Both the position numbers and the translations under genes were made by a program. DNA of 10,382 bases from Bacteroidales bacterium. GTDB taxonomy: Bacteria; Bacteroidota; Bacteroidia; Bacteroidales; DTU049. Within the stretch, counting starts at the first letter, position 1, and each line of letters starts with the position of its first letter. Location of the stretch: NCBI GenBank assembly GCA_018056215.1, contig JAGPGB010000030.1, positions 1 through 10,382 of the forward strand, read 5' to 3'. Positions 1 through 6,984 of this stretch are shown piece by piece. The notes under the pieces are model-generated. The model was not told where the DNA came from, searched no databases, and saw only the letters and a list, made by a program, of their open reading frames with translations.

Positions 1-143
1 TTTTTATTTAAGTTTGATTCTAATTCATCTAATAATCTACCAATTTTATTTTCAGTTAACATGCCTTTAAACGAAACTAAAACATCTGAAGTAGCATAAT
101 ATTGGTCTAAATACTTATTAATATCAAAATGTAAAGCTTTCAT
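1..143 (-). CDS. SiaB-like (DUF6272) regulatory protein, 5' part only
   Basis: The frame is open from ATG at 143 to the left edge of the window (47 codons, no stop), so this is the N-terminal part of a gene continuing outside. The visible protein starts MKALHFDINKYL and contains VLVSFKGMLTENKIG followed by an acidic, leucine-rich helix (RLLDELE). The pattern of a short helix, a strand reading LxSFKG, then a helix resembles the N-terminus of SiaB-family/DUF6272 proteins. In Bacteroidota these are often encoded near SpoIIE-type phosphatases and SiaC-like (DUF1987) partners, acting as a kinase/phosphatase switch; this is family knowledge recalled, not shown here. There is no signal peptide, so it is probably cytoplasmic. 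An exact -7 promoter box lies 20 bases upstream and the gap to the U32 gene is 105 bases, so it is probably transcribed on its own. That it is a gene is well supported; the family assignment is tentative because most of the protein is missing. Confidence 0.5.
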   Translation of the reverse strand, partial: MKALHFDINKYLDQYYATSDVLVSFKGMLTENKIGRLLDELESNLNK

Positions 144-163
144 ATTATTTTTTTTATTATTTG

Positions 164-171
164 CAAAGTTA
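164..171 (-). promoter_or_regulatory. Bacteroidota -7 promoter box for the left-edge gene
   Basis: On the minus strand the sequence is TAACTTTG, an exact match to the Bacteroidota primary-sigma -7 consensus TAnnTTTG, ending 20 bases before the ATG at 143. I see no TTG at the usual -33 spacing. The leader between box and ATG is A/T-only with no Shine-Dalgarno, as is usual in this phylum. Confidence 0.5.
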
Positions 172-204
172 ATTAATATTTTTTATATTTTAATAATATG
201 TTAA

Positions 205-232
205 AATTATTTAATCGATAAATTAAATAATT
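205..232. repeat. AT-only inverted repeat (possible weak hairpin)
   Basis: An 11-base inverted repeat (AATTATTTAAT and ATTAAATAATT) flanks the 6-base loop CGATAA, 17 bases beyond the end of the U32 gene and upstream of the left-edge gene. It is the only palindrome I see that could help end the U32 transcript, but it contains no G-C pair in the stem and no clean T-run. In such AT-rich DNA it could equally be chance or a protein-binding palindrome. Confidence 0.25.
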
Positions 233-248
233 GTAAAATTTAAAATTT

Positions 249-1484
249 CTAATCATAATTTCTATTTTTTATTAAATATACTTTATCATTTTTTCTCACT
301 CTACTAGGAACTTTAAAAGAAACGATATTTTTATTAGAAAATTGTATAACATTCCCATTATTATCACGAAGCTCATCTATTCTGAATTCTAGCACTCCAG
401 TGTTAGGTCCTATTATGTATATTCTATCATTTACATTTAGTTGTCCAGCATCCAGATTAACCTCTGCAACATTAATTTTATTAAAATAATTTGAAACAAA
501 TCCAATATATTCTTTCAACTCAGTAGCAGAGCTTCCTTCTCTGTCAGTCCACTCTCCTATTGTCCTACCGAGATAGTATCCATCCCAAAAACCTCTATTA
601 TACACACGTTTCAGTTCTTCCATCCAGGATGCTACTTTAGTTTGAGAGAAAGTATTATTATAAACACTTTGAATTGCTTCATGATAAATACGAGTTGTCA
701 AAGCCACATATTCAGGTTGGCGACCACGACCTTCTATTTTAAAAACTGATATCCCACTATCTATCAATTTGTCTATGAAAGGTAAAGTACATAAATCTTT
801 AGGTGACATTATATGTTCTCTATCAATTAATATTTCTTCATTAGTTTCAGCATTAAAAAGTTTATATTTTCTGCGACATATTTGATGACATTCTCCACGA
901 TTAGCTGATTTACCTTCTAAATCTAAACTCATATAGCATTTACCAGATACAGCCATACATAAGGCACCATGTACGAAAGTTTCTATACGAATTAATTTAC
1001 CATTAGGTCCTAAAATATTTTCTGCTTTTATTTTTTCAGATAAAATTTTAATTTTATCAAGAGTTAATTCTCTAGCAAGTACAACAGTTGTAGCCCATTG
1101 AGAAAAAAATTTTATTGCTTCTATGTTAGTTATATTAGCTTGAGTAGAGATATGCACAGGTAATCCTCTCTCTGCAGCTTTTAATATTACCGCTATATCA
1201 CTAGCTATCACAGCATCTACACCATTTTGTTGTAATCTATCTAATATATTGTTTATCTTTTCTAACTCATCATCATACACTATCGTATTTAGAGTAATAT
1301 AAATTTTTAAATTATTTTCATGACAAATACGTACTAATCGCGGTAAATCATCAAGAAAAAAATTTAATGCTGATGAGCTTCTCATATTGAGATCGCCTAC
1401 TCCTAGATACACGCTATCGGCACCATTATCTATTGCTGCTTTTAGGCTAGCCCATGACCCAACAGGTGCAGTCAATTCTACCAT
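249..1484 (-). CDS. U32-family protein (TrhP/RlhA/UbiU-like, Fe-S type)
   Basis: A 411-residue cytoplasmic protein annotated by habit as 'peptidase U32'; studied members (TrhP, RlhA, UbiU/UbiV) are needed for RNA or ubiquinone hydroxylation, and several carry a [4Fe-4S] cluster. The N-terminus (LTAPVGSWASLKAAIDNGAD, residues 4-23) is the first strand and helix of the U32 TIM-barrel-like fold. The family signature is at residues 168-186: ETF, HGALC, SGKCYMS. Cysteines 176, 183, 199/203 and 232 closely match the spacing I recall for the cluster ligands of UbiU, so a cluster is likely. KIEGRGRQPEY (249-259) is the conserved block after it. Residues about 320-411 form a beta-rich tail (EYIGFV, NDRIYIIGP, NDKVYLIK) like the U32 C-terminal domain. 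By length and this tail it fits the tRNA-modifying TrhP branch better than UbiU, but the substrate cannot be fixed from sequence. It is transcribed divergently from the T9SS protein gene, from its own promoter. Confidence 0.9.
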   Translation of the reverse strand: MVELTAPVGSWASLKAAIDNGADSVYLGVGDLNMRSSSALNFFLDDLPRLVRICHENNLKIYITLNTIVYDDELEKINNILDRLQQNGVDAVIASDIAVILKAAERGLPVHISTQANITNIEAIKFFSQWATTVVLARELTLDKIKILSEKIKAENILGPNGKLIRIETFVHGALCMAVSGKCYMSLDLEGKSANRGECHQICRRKYKLFNAETNEEILIDREHIMSPKDLCTLPFIDKLIDSGISVFKIEGRGRQPEYVALTTRIYHEAIQSVYNNTFSQTKVASWMEELKRVYNRGFWDGYYLGRTIGEWTDREGSSATELKEYIGFVSNYFNKINVAEVNLDAGQLNVNDRIYIIGPNTGVLEFRIDELRDNNGNVIQFSNKNIVSFKVPSRVRKNDKVYLIKNRNYD

Positions 1485-1501
1485 TATTTAATTTTTTTTT
1501 A

Positions 1502-1532
1502 CAAAATTAATATTAAAGAATTAGTTTAACAA
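1502..1532 (-). promoter_or_regulatory. Promoter of the U32 gene (TTG-N20-TAATTTTG)
   Basis: On the minus strand, TTG (1530-1532) is followed after 20 bases by TAATTTTG (1502-1509), matching the Bacteroidota -33/-7 pattern. The -7 box ends 17 bases before the ATG at 1484, giving a very short leader, which is A/T-only with no ribosome-binding purine tract. Confidence 0.65.
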
Positions 1533-1549
1533 TTTTATAAAAATTATAT

Positions 1550-1579
1550 TTGGTATTTTAAAAAAATGTATTAATTTTG
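1550..1579 (+). promoter_or_regulatory. Promoter of the T9SS repeat protein (TTG-N19-TAATTTTG)
   Basis: TTG (1550-1552) is followed after 19 bases by TAATTTTG (1572-1579), the same -7 octamer as the divergent U32 promoter. The last three bases of the box (TTG, 1577-1579) happen to be in frame with the downstream gene and could be mis-called as its start codon. Transcription should begin a few bases downstream, leaving about 20 bases of leader before ATG 1607. Confidence 0.65.
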
Positions 1580-1606
1580 TCGAGAATAAACCCAAAAATA
1601 TTAGTT

Positions 1607-4600
1607 ATGAAAAAATTTTTATTATTAATTAATGTGTTTTTACTAATAAATATAGTAAATGCACAATCAAAAATAGCTATACCATTAGATGATAATTCGA
1701 GTATAACTGCAGGTAACCATCAATTTAAAACAGATTATTCTAAAACTCAAACTTGCGTTGATACTTTATATTATGCATTAATCAAAGAGTCCTTATTAAG
1801 CACAGTAGACACATTTTATAACGCATATTGCGATTATGGAGAGATGCACTCACAAGCTTTCATTGTTAGTAGTAGCATTCAGGTAAGAGGAGTATCTATA
1901 TATGCTCAAGTAGCTAGTGGATATACTGCTCCTATCAGTATGCAAGTTTTTCTATATAATGTAGATGCTAATAATCAACCAACAACTCAAATAACTGGAG
2001 CCTCAGCAACTATTTCTGTAACAAGTAATACCTTGAGCGAATATTTTGTCAATTTTTCAACACCAATTACAGTAACACAAAATTTCGCTATAGTAGTTAA
2101 AAATAATACATCAGGTAAAAGATTGAATGTAATTGTTAATAATGCTAAGAGTACTAGCTATGGAGAAGGTTTATCGTACACATATTATAGCAGTGCATGG
2201 TATTCTTGTGAATCTGCTTATGGACAAGATTTTGAAGCATTATTTAGCCCAATAGTATCATATTCTATTACATCTAGTTATACAAATACACCTAGTGCTA
2301 CGACACTATGTTTAGGTACTCCTATAAGTTTTAATCAAACATCTACACCTACAAATATTTTAACTTCTAGATTTTTTGCTTTTGATGCATTTAGGAGATA
2401 TTTTGGACTAACTACGGATGATTCAACTTATGCGTGGGATATGGTAGGTGATGGATCAAATCTAATATGGCAACCAAATCATACTTATACATATACTAAT
2501 GCCAATACATATAACGCTAGTTTGTATACTATAAGTGGATTGTGGAATGGTTGTGTTGATGTTGCCACTAAAGTATTCACAATTCAAGCTCCACCCACTG
2601 CTGGTACAATAAGTGGCCCAACAAGCTTATGTCAAGGTTATACGGGCACACTCACATTATCAGGTTCTACAGGTGCTAGTTATCAATGGCAACAATCAAC
2701 TGATGGCAATACATGGTCAGATATTTCTGGTGCTACTACCACTTCTTATGCTATACCAACTACTTTAACTCCAGGTACATATTACTATAGAGTGAAAGTA
2801 GGTAGTGGTGGTATATGTGCTGATGTTTTCACTAGTGCATTTCAATTAATTATTTCTCCACAACCTGCTGTTGGCACAGCATCTGTTTCTCAAACAAGTA
2901 TTTGCTACAATAACCCAGTAACATTATCTTTAAGCTCATATTCAGGTAATTTGCAATGGATGCAATCTACTGATGGTACTAATTGGACACCTATCACTGG
3001 TGGAACTACTAGTCCTTTTACAACTCCAGTTTTGACACAATCTACATATTTCAAAGCAGTAGTTAGCTCACAAGGATGTAATCCCGTAGAATCAAATGTA
3101 TTACAAGTAACTGTTTTAACATCTATTGGTGGTACAGCAAGTGTATCTGGACCAACGAGCTTTTGTGATGTTGCTCCATCTGTAGTGTTTAATTTAACTG
3201 GATATTTTGGATCCATACAATGGCAACAATCTAGTGATGGCAATACATGGTCCAACATAAGTGGAGCCACTTCATCTACATATACAGCTACTAATTTAAC
3301 TACTACAACACATTTCAGAGCTATGGTTACAAGTGGTTCTTGTAATGAAGCTTCTAACGTAATTACTATTACAGTTAATCCTTCTCCTGTAGCTGGCACT
3401 GCCAGTGCAAATGTTAGTGATATTTGTCAAAATAATACCATAGTTCTTTCTCTGAGTGGTTATACTACATCTGCAAATATTCAATGGCAGATTTCTACTG
3501 ATGGTGGTAGTACGTGGAGTAATATAAATGGAGCAACATATTCTCCTTTTAGTTATCTTGCTACTAACATTGGGACGTTGCAATTTCGTGCTGTTGTTAG
3601 TAATAATTGTGGATCTACAAATAGCAACACTCTGATAGTAACAGTAAATCCTGCACCTATTGCTGGCACAGCTAATGCAAGTGCTCAATATGCTTGCATG
3701 GGTTCATCTGTAAATATATCATTGACAGGATATACTCCATCTGCTACTATACAATGGCAACAGTCAACTGATGGTTTAAATTGGACGAATATCCCTGGTG
3801 CTAATAATAGTATATTAAACTATACAGCAACATCATTAGGCACTATTCACTTCAGAGCTGCAATATCAAATAATTGTGGTTCAGCAAATAGTAATGCAGT
3901 TTCTATAATTATCGAAGCACAGCCAAGTGCAGGTAATATTAATGTAAATCCAACAGTTGCATGTGAAGGCACTAATATTAATTTATCATTATCTAATTAT
4001 ACTCCTGGAGCTACAATACAATGGCAGCAATCTAATGATGGAGTAAATTGGTCTAATATTCCTGGTGCTAATGCTTCTCCTTATATTTATCCAGCTACTA
4101 CCACTGGTATTATACATTTCAGAGCTATAGTTACTAATAATTGTGGTAGCTCTACCAGTAGCACTCAAGCAGTAACTATTAATCCTGCTCCAGTTTCAGG
4201 AAATGCTAGTGCAAATGTTTCTGAGATTTGCTTAAATTCAAATGTTACATTATCATTAATAGGTTATTCTCAAAATTCTACAATACAATGGCAGCAATCC
4301 AATGATGGTTCTACTTGGACTAATATAGCTGGTGGTACTACTGCTACTTTTGTTTATACTCCTATTAATCCAGGTACTTATTATATTAGAGCTCAAGTAA
4401 CTAATAGTTGCGGTTCACAAAATAGCAATATAATTAATTTAACAGTAAATCCATTACCCAATGCTGGTACTGCTAGTGCTTCACCTCAATCAATTTGTCA
4501 AAATAGCAACATTACATTATCTCTGACGGGTTATACTCCATTAGCAACTATACAATGGCAATTCTCTACCGATGGTTCTTCTTGGTATAATATATCTGGT

Positions 4601-5176
4601 GCCAATAGCACACCTTATAATTATAATGCTAGCACAGCAGGGACCATGTATTTCAGAGCTATAATTACAAATAATTGTGGAAATGCTACCAGTAATGAAG
4701 TATCAACTATTGTGAAACCATTACCTCCTACACCAGTGATATCTCAAATAAGTAATACCCCTATAATTTTGCAATCAAGTGCTACATTAGGCAATCAATG
4801 GTTTAATCTAAATGGGCCTATCCCTGGAGCTACTTCACAGAACTATGAAGTAACAGCAAATGGTACTTATTATGTAATAGTTACTATAGATGGCTGTTCT
4901 TCATCTCCTTCTAATACTATCACTATTAATAGCGTTAGTATTAGTGAATATGCAAATCACAATATTACAGTCTACCCTAACCCTACTAATGATCATTTAA
5001 ATATTATATCTGACCAACATATTCAAAAAATACAATTAGTAGATATACTAGGAAATATAGTTATCTCTACTCATGAGACGTCTATAGATGTCTCTAATTA
5101 TTCTGATGGTATTTATCAATTAATTATTTTATTTGAAAATGATAGGTTGATAATTCCTGTAATTATCCAAAAATAA
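1607..5176 (+). CDS. T9SS-secreted surface protein with eight Ig-like repeats
   Basis: A 1189-residue exported protein. ATG 1607 is chosen because it starts a textbook signal peptide (MKKFLLLINVFLL, likely cleaved after VNA at residue 19) and because the upstream in-frame TTG at 1577 lies inside the promoter box. Order of parts: residues 20 to about 231 are a beta-rich domain I do not recognise (QVRGVSIYAQV, FAIVVKNN), with Cys residues that could pair. About 232-328 is a PKD-like domain (LCLGTPISF, WDMVGDG, HTYTY). Residues 329-1038 are eight Ig-like repeats, followed by a shorter decayed one to about 1108. The C-terminus, from VYPNP (1122-1126) through VDILGNIV and SDGIYQLII, is a type A T9SS sorting domain, which directs passage through the outer membrane and is then usually removed. 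No catalytic motif is visible, so a role in adhesion, biofilm or gliding is likely but inferred. It is very rich in Ser, Thr and Asn. It stands alone, bounded by its own promoter and terminator. Confidence 0.9.
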   Translation: MKKFLLLINVFLLINIVNAQSKIAIPLDDNSSITAGNHQFKTDYSKTQTCVDTLYYALIKESLLSTVDTFYNAYCDYGEMHSQAFIVSSSIQVRGVSIYAQVASGYTAPISMQVFLYNVDANNQPTTQITGASATISVTSNTLSEYFVNFSTPITVTQNFAIVVKNNTSGKRLNVIVNNAKSTSYGEGLSYTYYSSAWYSCESAYGQDFEALFSPIVSYSITSSYTNTPSATTLCLGTPISFNQTSTPTNILTSRFFAFDAFRRYFGLTTDDSTYAWDMVGDGSNLIWQPNHTYTYTNANTYNASLYTISGLWNGCVDVATKVFTIQAPPTAGTISGPTSLCQGYTGTLTLSGSTGASYQWQQSTDGNTWSDISGATTTSYAIPTTLTPGTYYYRVKVGSGGICADVFTSAFQLIISPQPAVGTASVSQTSICYNNPVTLSLSSYSGNLQWMQSTDGTNWTPITGGTTSPFTTPVLTQSTYFKAVVSSQGCNPVESNVLQVTVLTSIGGTASVSGPTSFCDVAPSVVFNLTGYFGSIQWQQSSDGNTWSNISGATSSTYTATNLTTTTHFRAMVTSGSCNEASNVITITVNPSPVAGTASANVSDICQNNTIVLSLSGYTTSANIQWQISTDGGSTWSNINGATYSPFSYLATNIGTLQFRAVVSNNCGSTNSNTLIVTVNPAPIAGTANASAQYACMGSSVNISLTGYTPSATIQWQQSTDGLNWTNIPGANNSILNYTATSLGTIHFRAAISNNCGSANSNAVSIIIEAQPSAGNINVNPTVACEGTNINLSLSNYTPGATIQWQQSNDGVNWSNIPGANASPYIYPATTTGIIHFRAIVTNNCGSSTSSTQAVTINPAPVSGNASANVSEICLNSNVTLSLIGYSQNSTIQWQQSNDGSTWTNIAGGTTATFVYTPINPGTYYIRAQVTNSCGSQNSNIINLTVNPLPNAGTASASPQSICQNSNITLSLTGYTPLATIQWQFSTDGSSWYNISGANSTPYNYNASTAGTMYFRAIITNNCGNATSNEVSTIVKPLPPTPVISQISNTPIILQSSATLGNQWFNLNGPIPGATSQNYEVTANGTYYVIVTIDGCSSSPSNTITINSVSISEYANHNITVYPNPTNDHLNIISDQHIQKIQLVDILGNIVISTHETSIDVSNYSDGIYQLIILFENDRLIIPVIIQK
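2591..4720 (+). repeat. Eight tandem Ig-like repeat units of about 267 bases
   Basis: Units start at about 2591, 2861, 3119, 3383, 3653, 3920, 4187 and 4454 and encode 90, 86, 88, 90, 89, 89, 89 and 89 residues. Each has the same plan: P-x-x-G-x-A/I near the start, a Cys at about residue 15, a LSLxGY strand, then IQWQQSTDG and a second Trp (TWSNI), a FRA strand and, from unit 4 on, NNCG or NSCG with a second Cys, which suggests one disulfide per domain. Units 4-8 are most alike and units 1-3 more diverged. At DNA level only short blocks such as CAATGGCAACAATC are shared exactly, so the duplication is not very recent. A ninth, shortened unit follows (about 4721-4930). Confidence 0.9.
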
Positions 5177-5197
5177 TATTTACTATAATAAATAATG

Positions 5198-5228
5198 AAA
5201 AAAAGGGGTGGTTTCCATCCCTTTTTTT
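5198..5228 (+). terminator. Intrinsic terminator after the T9SS protein gene
   Basis: Seven A, then GGGGTGG, loop TTT, CCATCCC, then seven T. All 14 positions pair, with one G-U wobble (5208 with 5218), followed by an AT-rich tail. It lies 22 bases past the stop codon at 5176 and separates this gene from the acyl-CoA synthetase gene downstream on the same strand, so the two are probably not an operon. Confidence 0.85.
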
Positions 5229-5274
5229 ATTTTATAAAAAATTAGTTGATATTTTAAAATATTTTTTTATTAGA

Positions 5275-5282
5275 TACGTTTG
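5275..5282 (+). promoter_or_regulatory. -7 promoter box for the acyl-CoA synthetase gene
   Basis: TACGTTTG matches TAnnTTTG exactly. The nearest upstream TTG (5246-5248) is 26 bases away, too far for a normal -33 element. The box is 57 bases before the ATG at 5340, giving the longest leader of any gene in the window. Confidence 0.45.
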
Positions 5283-5339
5283 TAAATAAAAATGAAAGCT
5301 ATATTATGAAAAATCATTAATACCCAAAAATAAAAATAT

Positions 5340-6887
5340 ATGGAAACACGTAAAGATGTTAGACAATTAATTATCGAAGCAGCAGAGAATTTTGGTCATA
5401 AAACAGCATATGTGTATAATGACCAAGAATATTGTTTCATGAATTTAAAAGATAGCGTCTTTCGATTAGCTAATAGCTTATTAGATATGGGCTATAAAAA
5501 GGGAGACAAATTAGCTATCTATTTACCAAATTGTATAGAATATGTTTATTCTTATTATGCTATCTACTCTCTCGGATTAGTAGCAGTGCCTATAGATTTC
5601 TATTTTAATCCTCAAGAGGTGTTTTCTATTGGGAAACATTGCGAGCTAAAAGGTATCATCACTACCACAAATGCTAAATTTAATTTATTAGAATTGAAAC
5701 AAAATATTCCTTCTTTACGTGATATAATAACTATTGAGGAAAATGCGAAATATTTATCTTTTTGGAAACTTGCTAGTAATTCTAAAGCAGATTTAGAAGA
5801 TCAAGGGATTTATACAAATATGATGTCTAGTATTTTCTATACTTCTGGTAGCTCTGGCAAACCTAAAGGTGCTACATGGAATTATGAACATATACATTTG
5901 GGTGCAGAACAACTAAAAATGATGACTGAATTTGAAGGATTGAAGGGAATATTGATGATGGACGAAACTGAAAGAATAATATCAGCTATCCCTTTTTCTC
6001 ATTCTGGAGGAATATTATTCCCAATGAGTGCAATCAAATATGGTGTTAGTACAGTTATTATGCCTAAGTATCATCCATTAGATCTTGTAAAATTAATAGA
6101 TAAATGGAAAATAACAGGATTTTTTATGGTGCCCCCTATGTATTATGCACTATTATACTTGAAAGATATAAGAGCATATTCTTTAGAATCTGTAAAATGG
6201 GCTGTGGTATTCGGTGCTCCATCATCACCAGATTTAATGATGAAATTTGCTAAACTATGTCCTAATGCAATAGTAACAAATGGATGGGGTATGACAGAAG
6301 TGATACCTCCTATATCTGTTGCTTCACCTAGCAATATACGTTCTGTAGGTAAGCCAGTGCCTAATGTAGAACTAAAAATAGTTGATCCTGATGGCAATGA
6401 AGTAAAAGTAGGCGAAGTAGGAGAACTAATAGTACGTGGCAAATCTGTTTTTGGAGGTTATTATAATGAGCCTGATCTAAATAACGAAGTTTTTAAAGAT
6501 GGATGGTTCTACACTGGCGATTTAGCTAGAAAAGATGAGGAAGGGAACTATTATATCATTGGTAAATCCAAAGATACTATCAAAGTGGGTGGACAATTAG
6601 TATGGGCTGCTGAAGTAGAAGAAGTGATACTTCGCCATCCTTGTGTTAAAGAAGCTGCTGTTATTGGTATCCCAGATCAATTAAGAGGTGAGGTAGTTAA
6701 ATGCTTTGTGGTTTTAAAAGATGGTATAGTCTTGCCTACTAGCTACTTAATGGATTACCTCAGAGATAATTTAGCAAAATTTAAATTACCCAAAGTAATA
6801 GAATATTTAAATGAACTGCCTAAAACTGGTTCTGGTAAAGTAAATAAAGCTGCACTAAGAGAAATGGAAGAAAACAAGCATAAATAA
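5340..6887 (+). CDS. AMP-forming acyl-CoA synthetase (class I adenylating enzyme)
   Basis: A 515-residue soluble enzyme of the ANL superfamily. Members activate a carboxylic acid with ATP to an acyl-adenylate and normally pass it to coenzyme A. All core motifs are intact: the P-loop YTSGSSGKPKGA (167-178), PFSHSGG (218-224), NGWGMTE (314-320), YTGDLA (391-396), the hinge region GKSKDTIKVGGQ (408-419), and the C-terminal PKTGSGKVNK (494-503), in which Lys500 is the expected adenylation lysine. Length is normal for medium/long-chain fatty acyl-CoA ligases, and there is no carrier-protein or condensation domain, so a stand-alone ligase is likely. The acyl substrate cannot be read from sequence; the N-terminal half aligns by eye with fatty-acid and cyclohexanecarboxylate-type CoA ligases. 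There is no signal peptide. The ATG is preceded by an A-rich leader without a Shine-Dalgarno. It is monocistronic, with terminators on both sides. Confidence 0.9.
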   Translation: METRKDVRQLIIEAAENFGHKTAYVYNDQEYCFMNLKDSVFRLANSLLDMGYKKGDKLAIYLPNCIEYVYSYYAIYSLGLVAVPIDFYFNPQEVFSIGKHCELKGIITTTNAKFNLLELKQNIPSLRDIITIEENAKYLSFWKLASNSKADLEDQGIYTNMMSSIFYTSGSSGKPKGATWNYEHIHLGAEQLKMMTEFEGLKGILMMDETERIISAIPFSHSGGILFPMSAIKYGVSTVIMPKYHPLDLVKLIDKWKITGFFMVPPMYYALLYLKDIRAYSLESVKWAVVFGAPSSPDLMMKFAKLCPNAIVTNGWGMTEVIPPISVASPSNIRSVGKPVPNVELKIVDPDGNEVKVGEVGELIVRGKSVFGGYYNEPDLNNEVFKDGWFYTGDLARKDEEGNYYIIGKSKDTIKVGGQLVWAAEVEEVILRHPCVKEAAVIGIPDQLRGEVVKCFVVLKDGIVLPTSYLMDYLRDNLAKFKLPKVIEYLNELPKTGSGKVNKAALREMEENKHK

Positions 6888-6923
6888 AATCATTATAACA
6901 TTTATTTTATTGTTTGACAATAC

Positions 6924-6955
6924 AAAAAAGGGGGCAAAAATCCACCCCCTTTTTT
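6924..6955. terminator. Bidirectional terminator between convergent genes
   Basis: Six A plus GGGGG pair with CCCCC plus six T (11 base pairs) around a 10-base loop. The A-run on one side and T-run on the other allow it to work on both strands. It sits 36 bases past the plus-strand acyl-CoA synthetase stop and 29 bases past the minus-strand peptidase stop, exactly where a shared terminator is expected. Confidence 0.85.
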
Positions 6956-6984
6956 ATTTTTTGAATATATAAATTTACTATCTT

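Noticed and set aside
2905..3688. Two overlapping minus-strand open frames of 164 and 130 codons
   Set aside because: They lie antisense to the Ig-like repeats, and their protein sequences are low-complexity reflections of the repeat codons (cysteine-, threonine- or valine-rich), with no domain or promoter of their own.
2591..4720. Regular repeats considered as a CRISPR array
   Set aside because: The units are about 267 bases, lie within one open frame and are protein-level Ig-like repeats; there are no short identical repeats with unique spacers.
5177..5339. T9SS protein and acyl-CoA synthetase genes as one operon
   Set aside because: A strong terminator and a separate exact -7 box lie between them, and their functions are unrelated.
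6143..6442. Minus-strand open frame of 99 codons
   Set aside because: It is antisense to the conserved core of the acyl-CoA synthetase, is rich in Ser, Thr and Pro, and has no promoter or recognisable domain.
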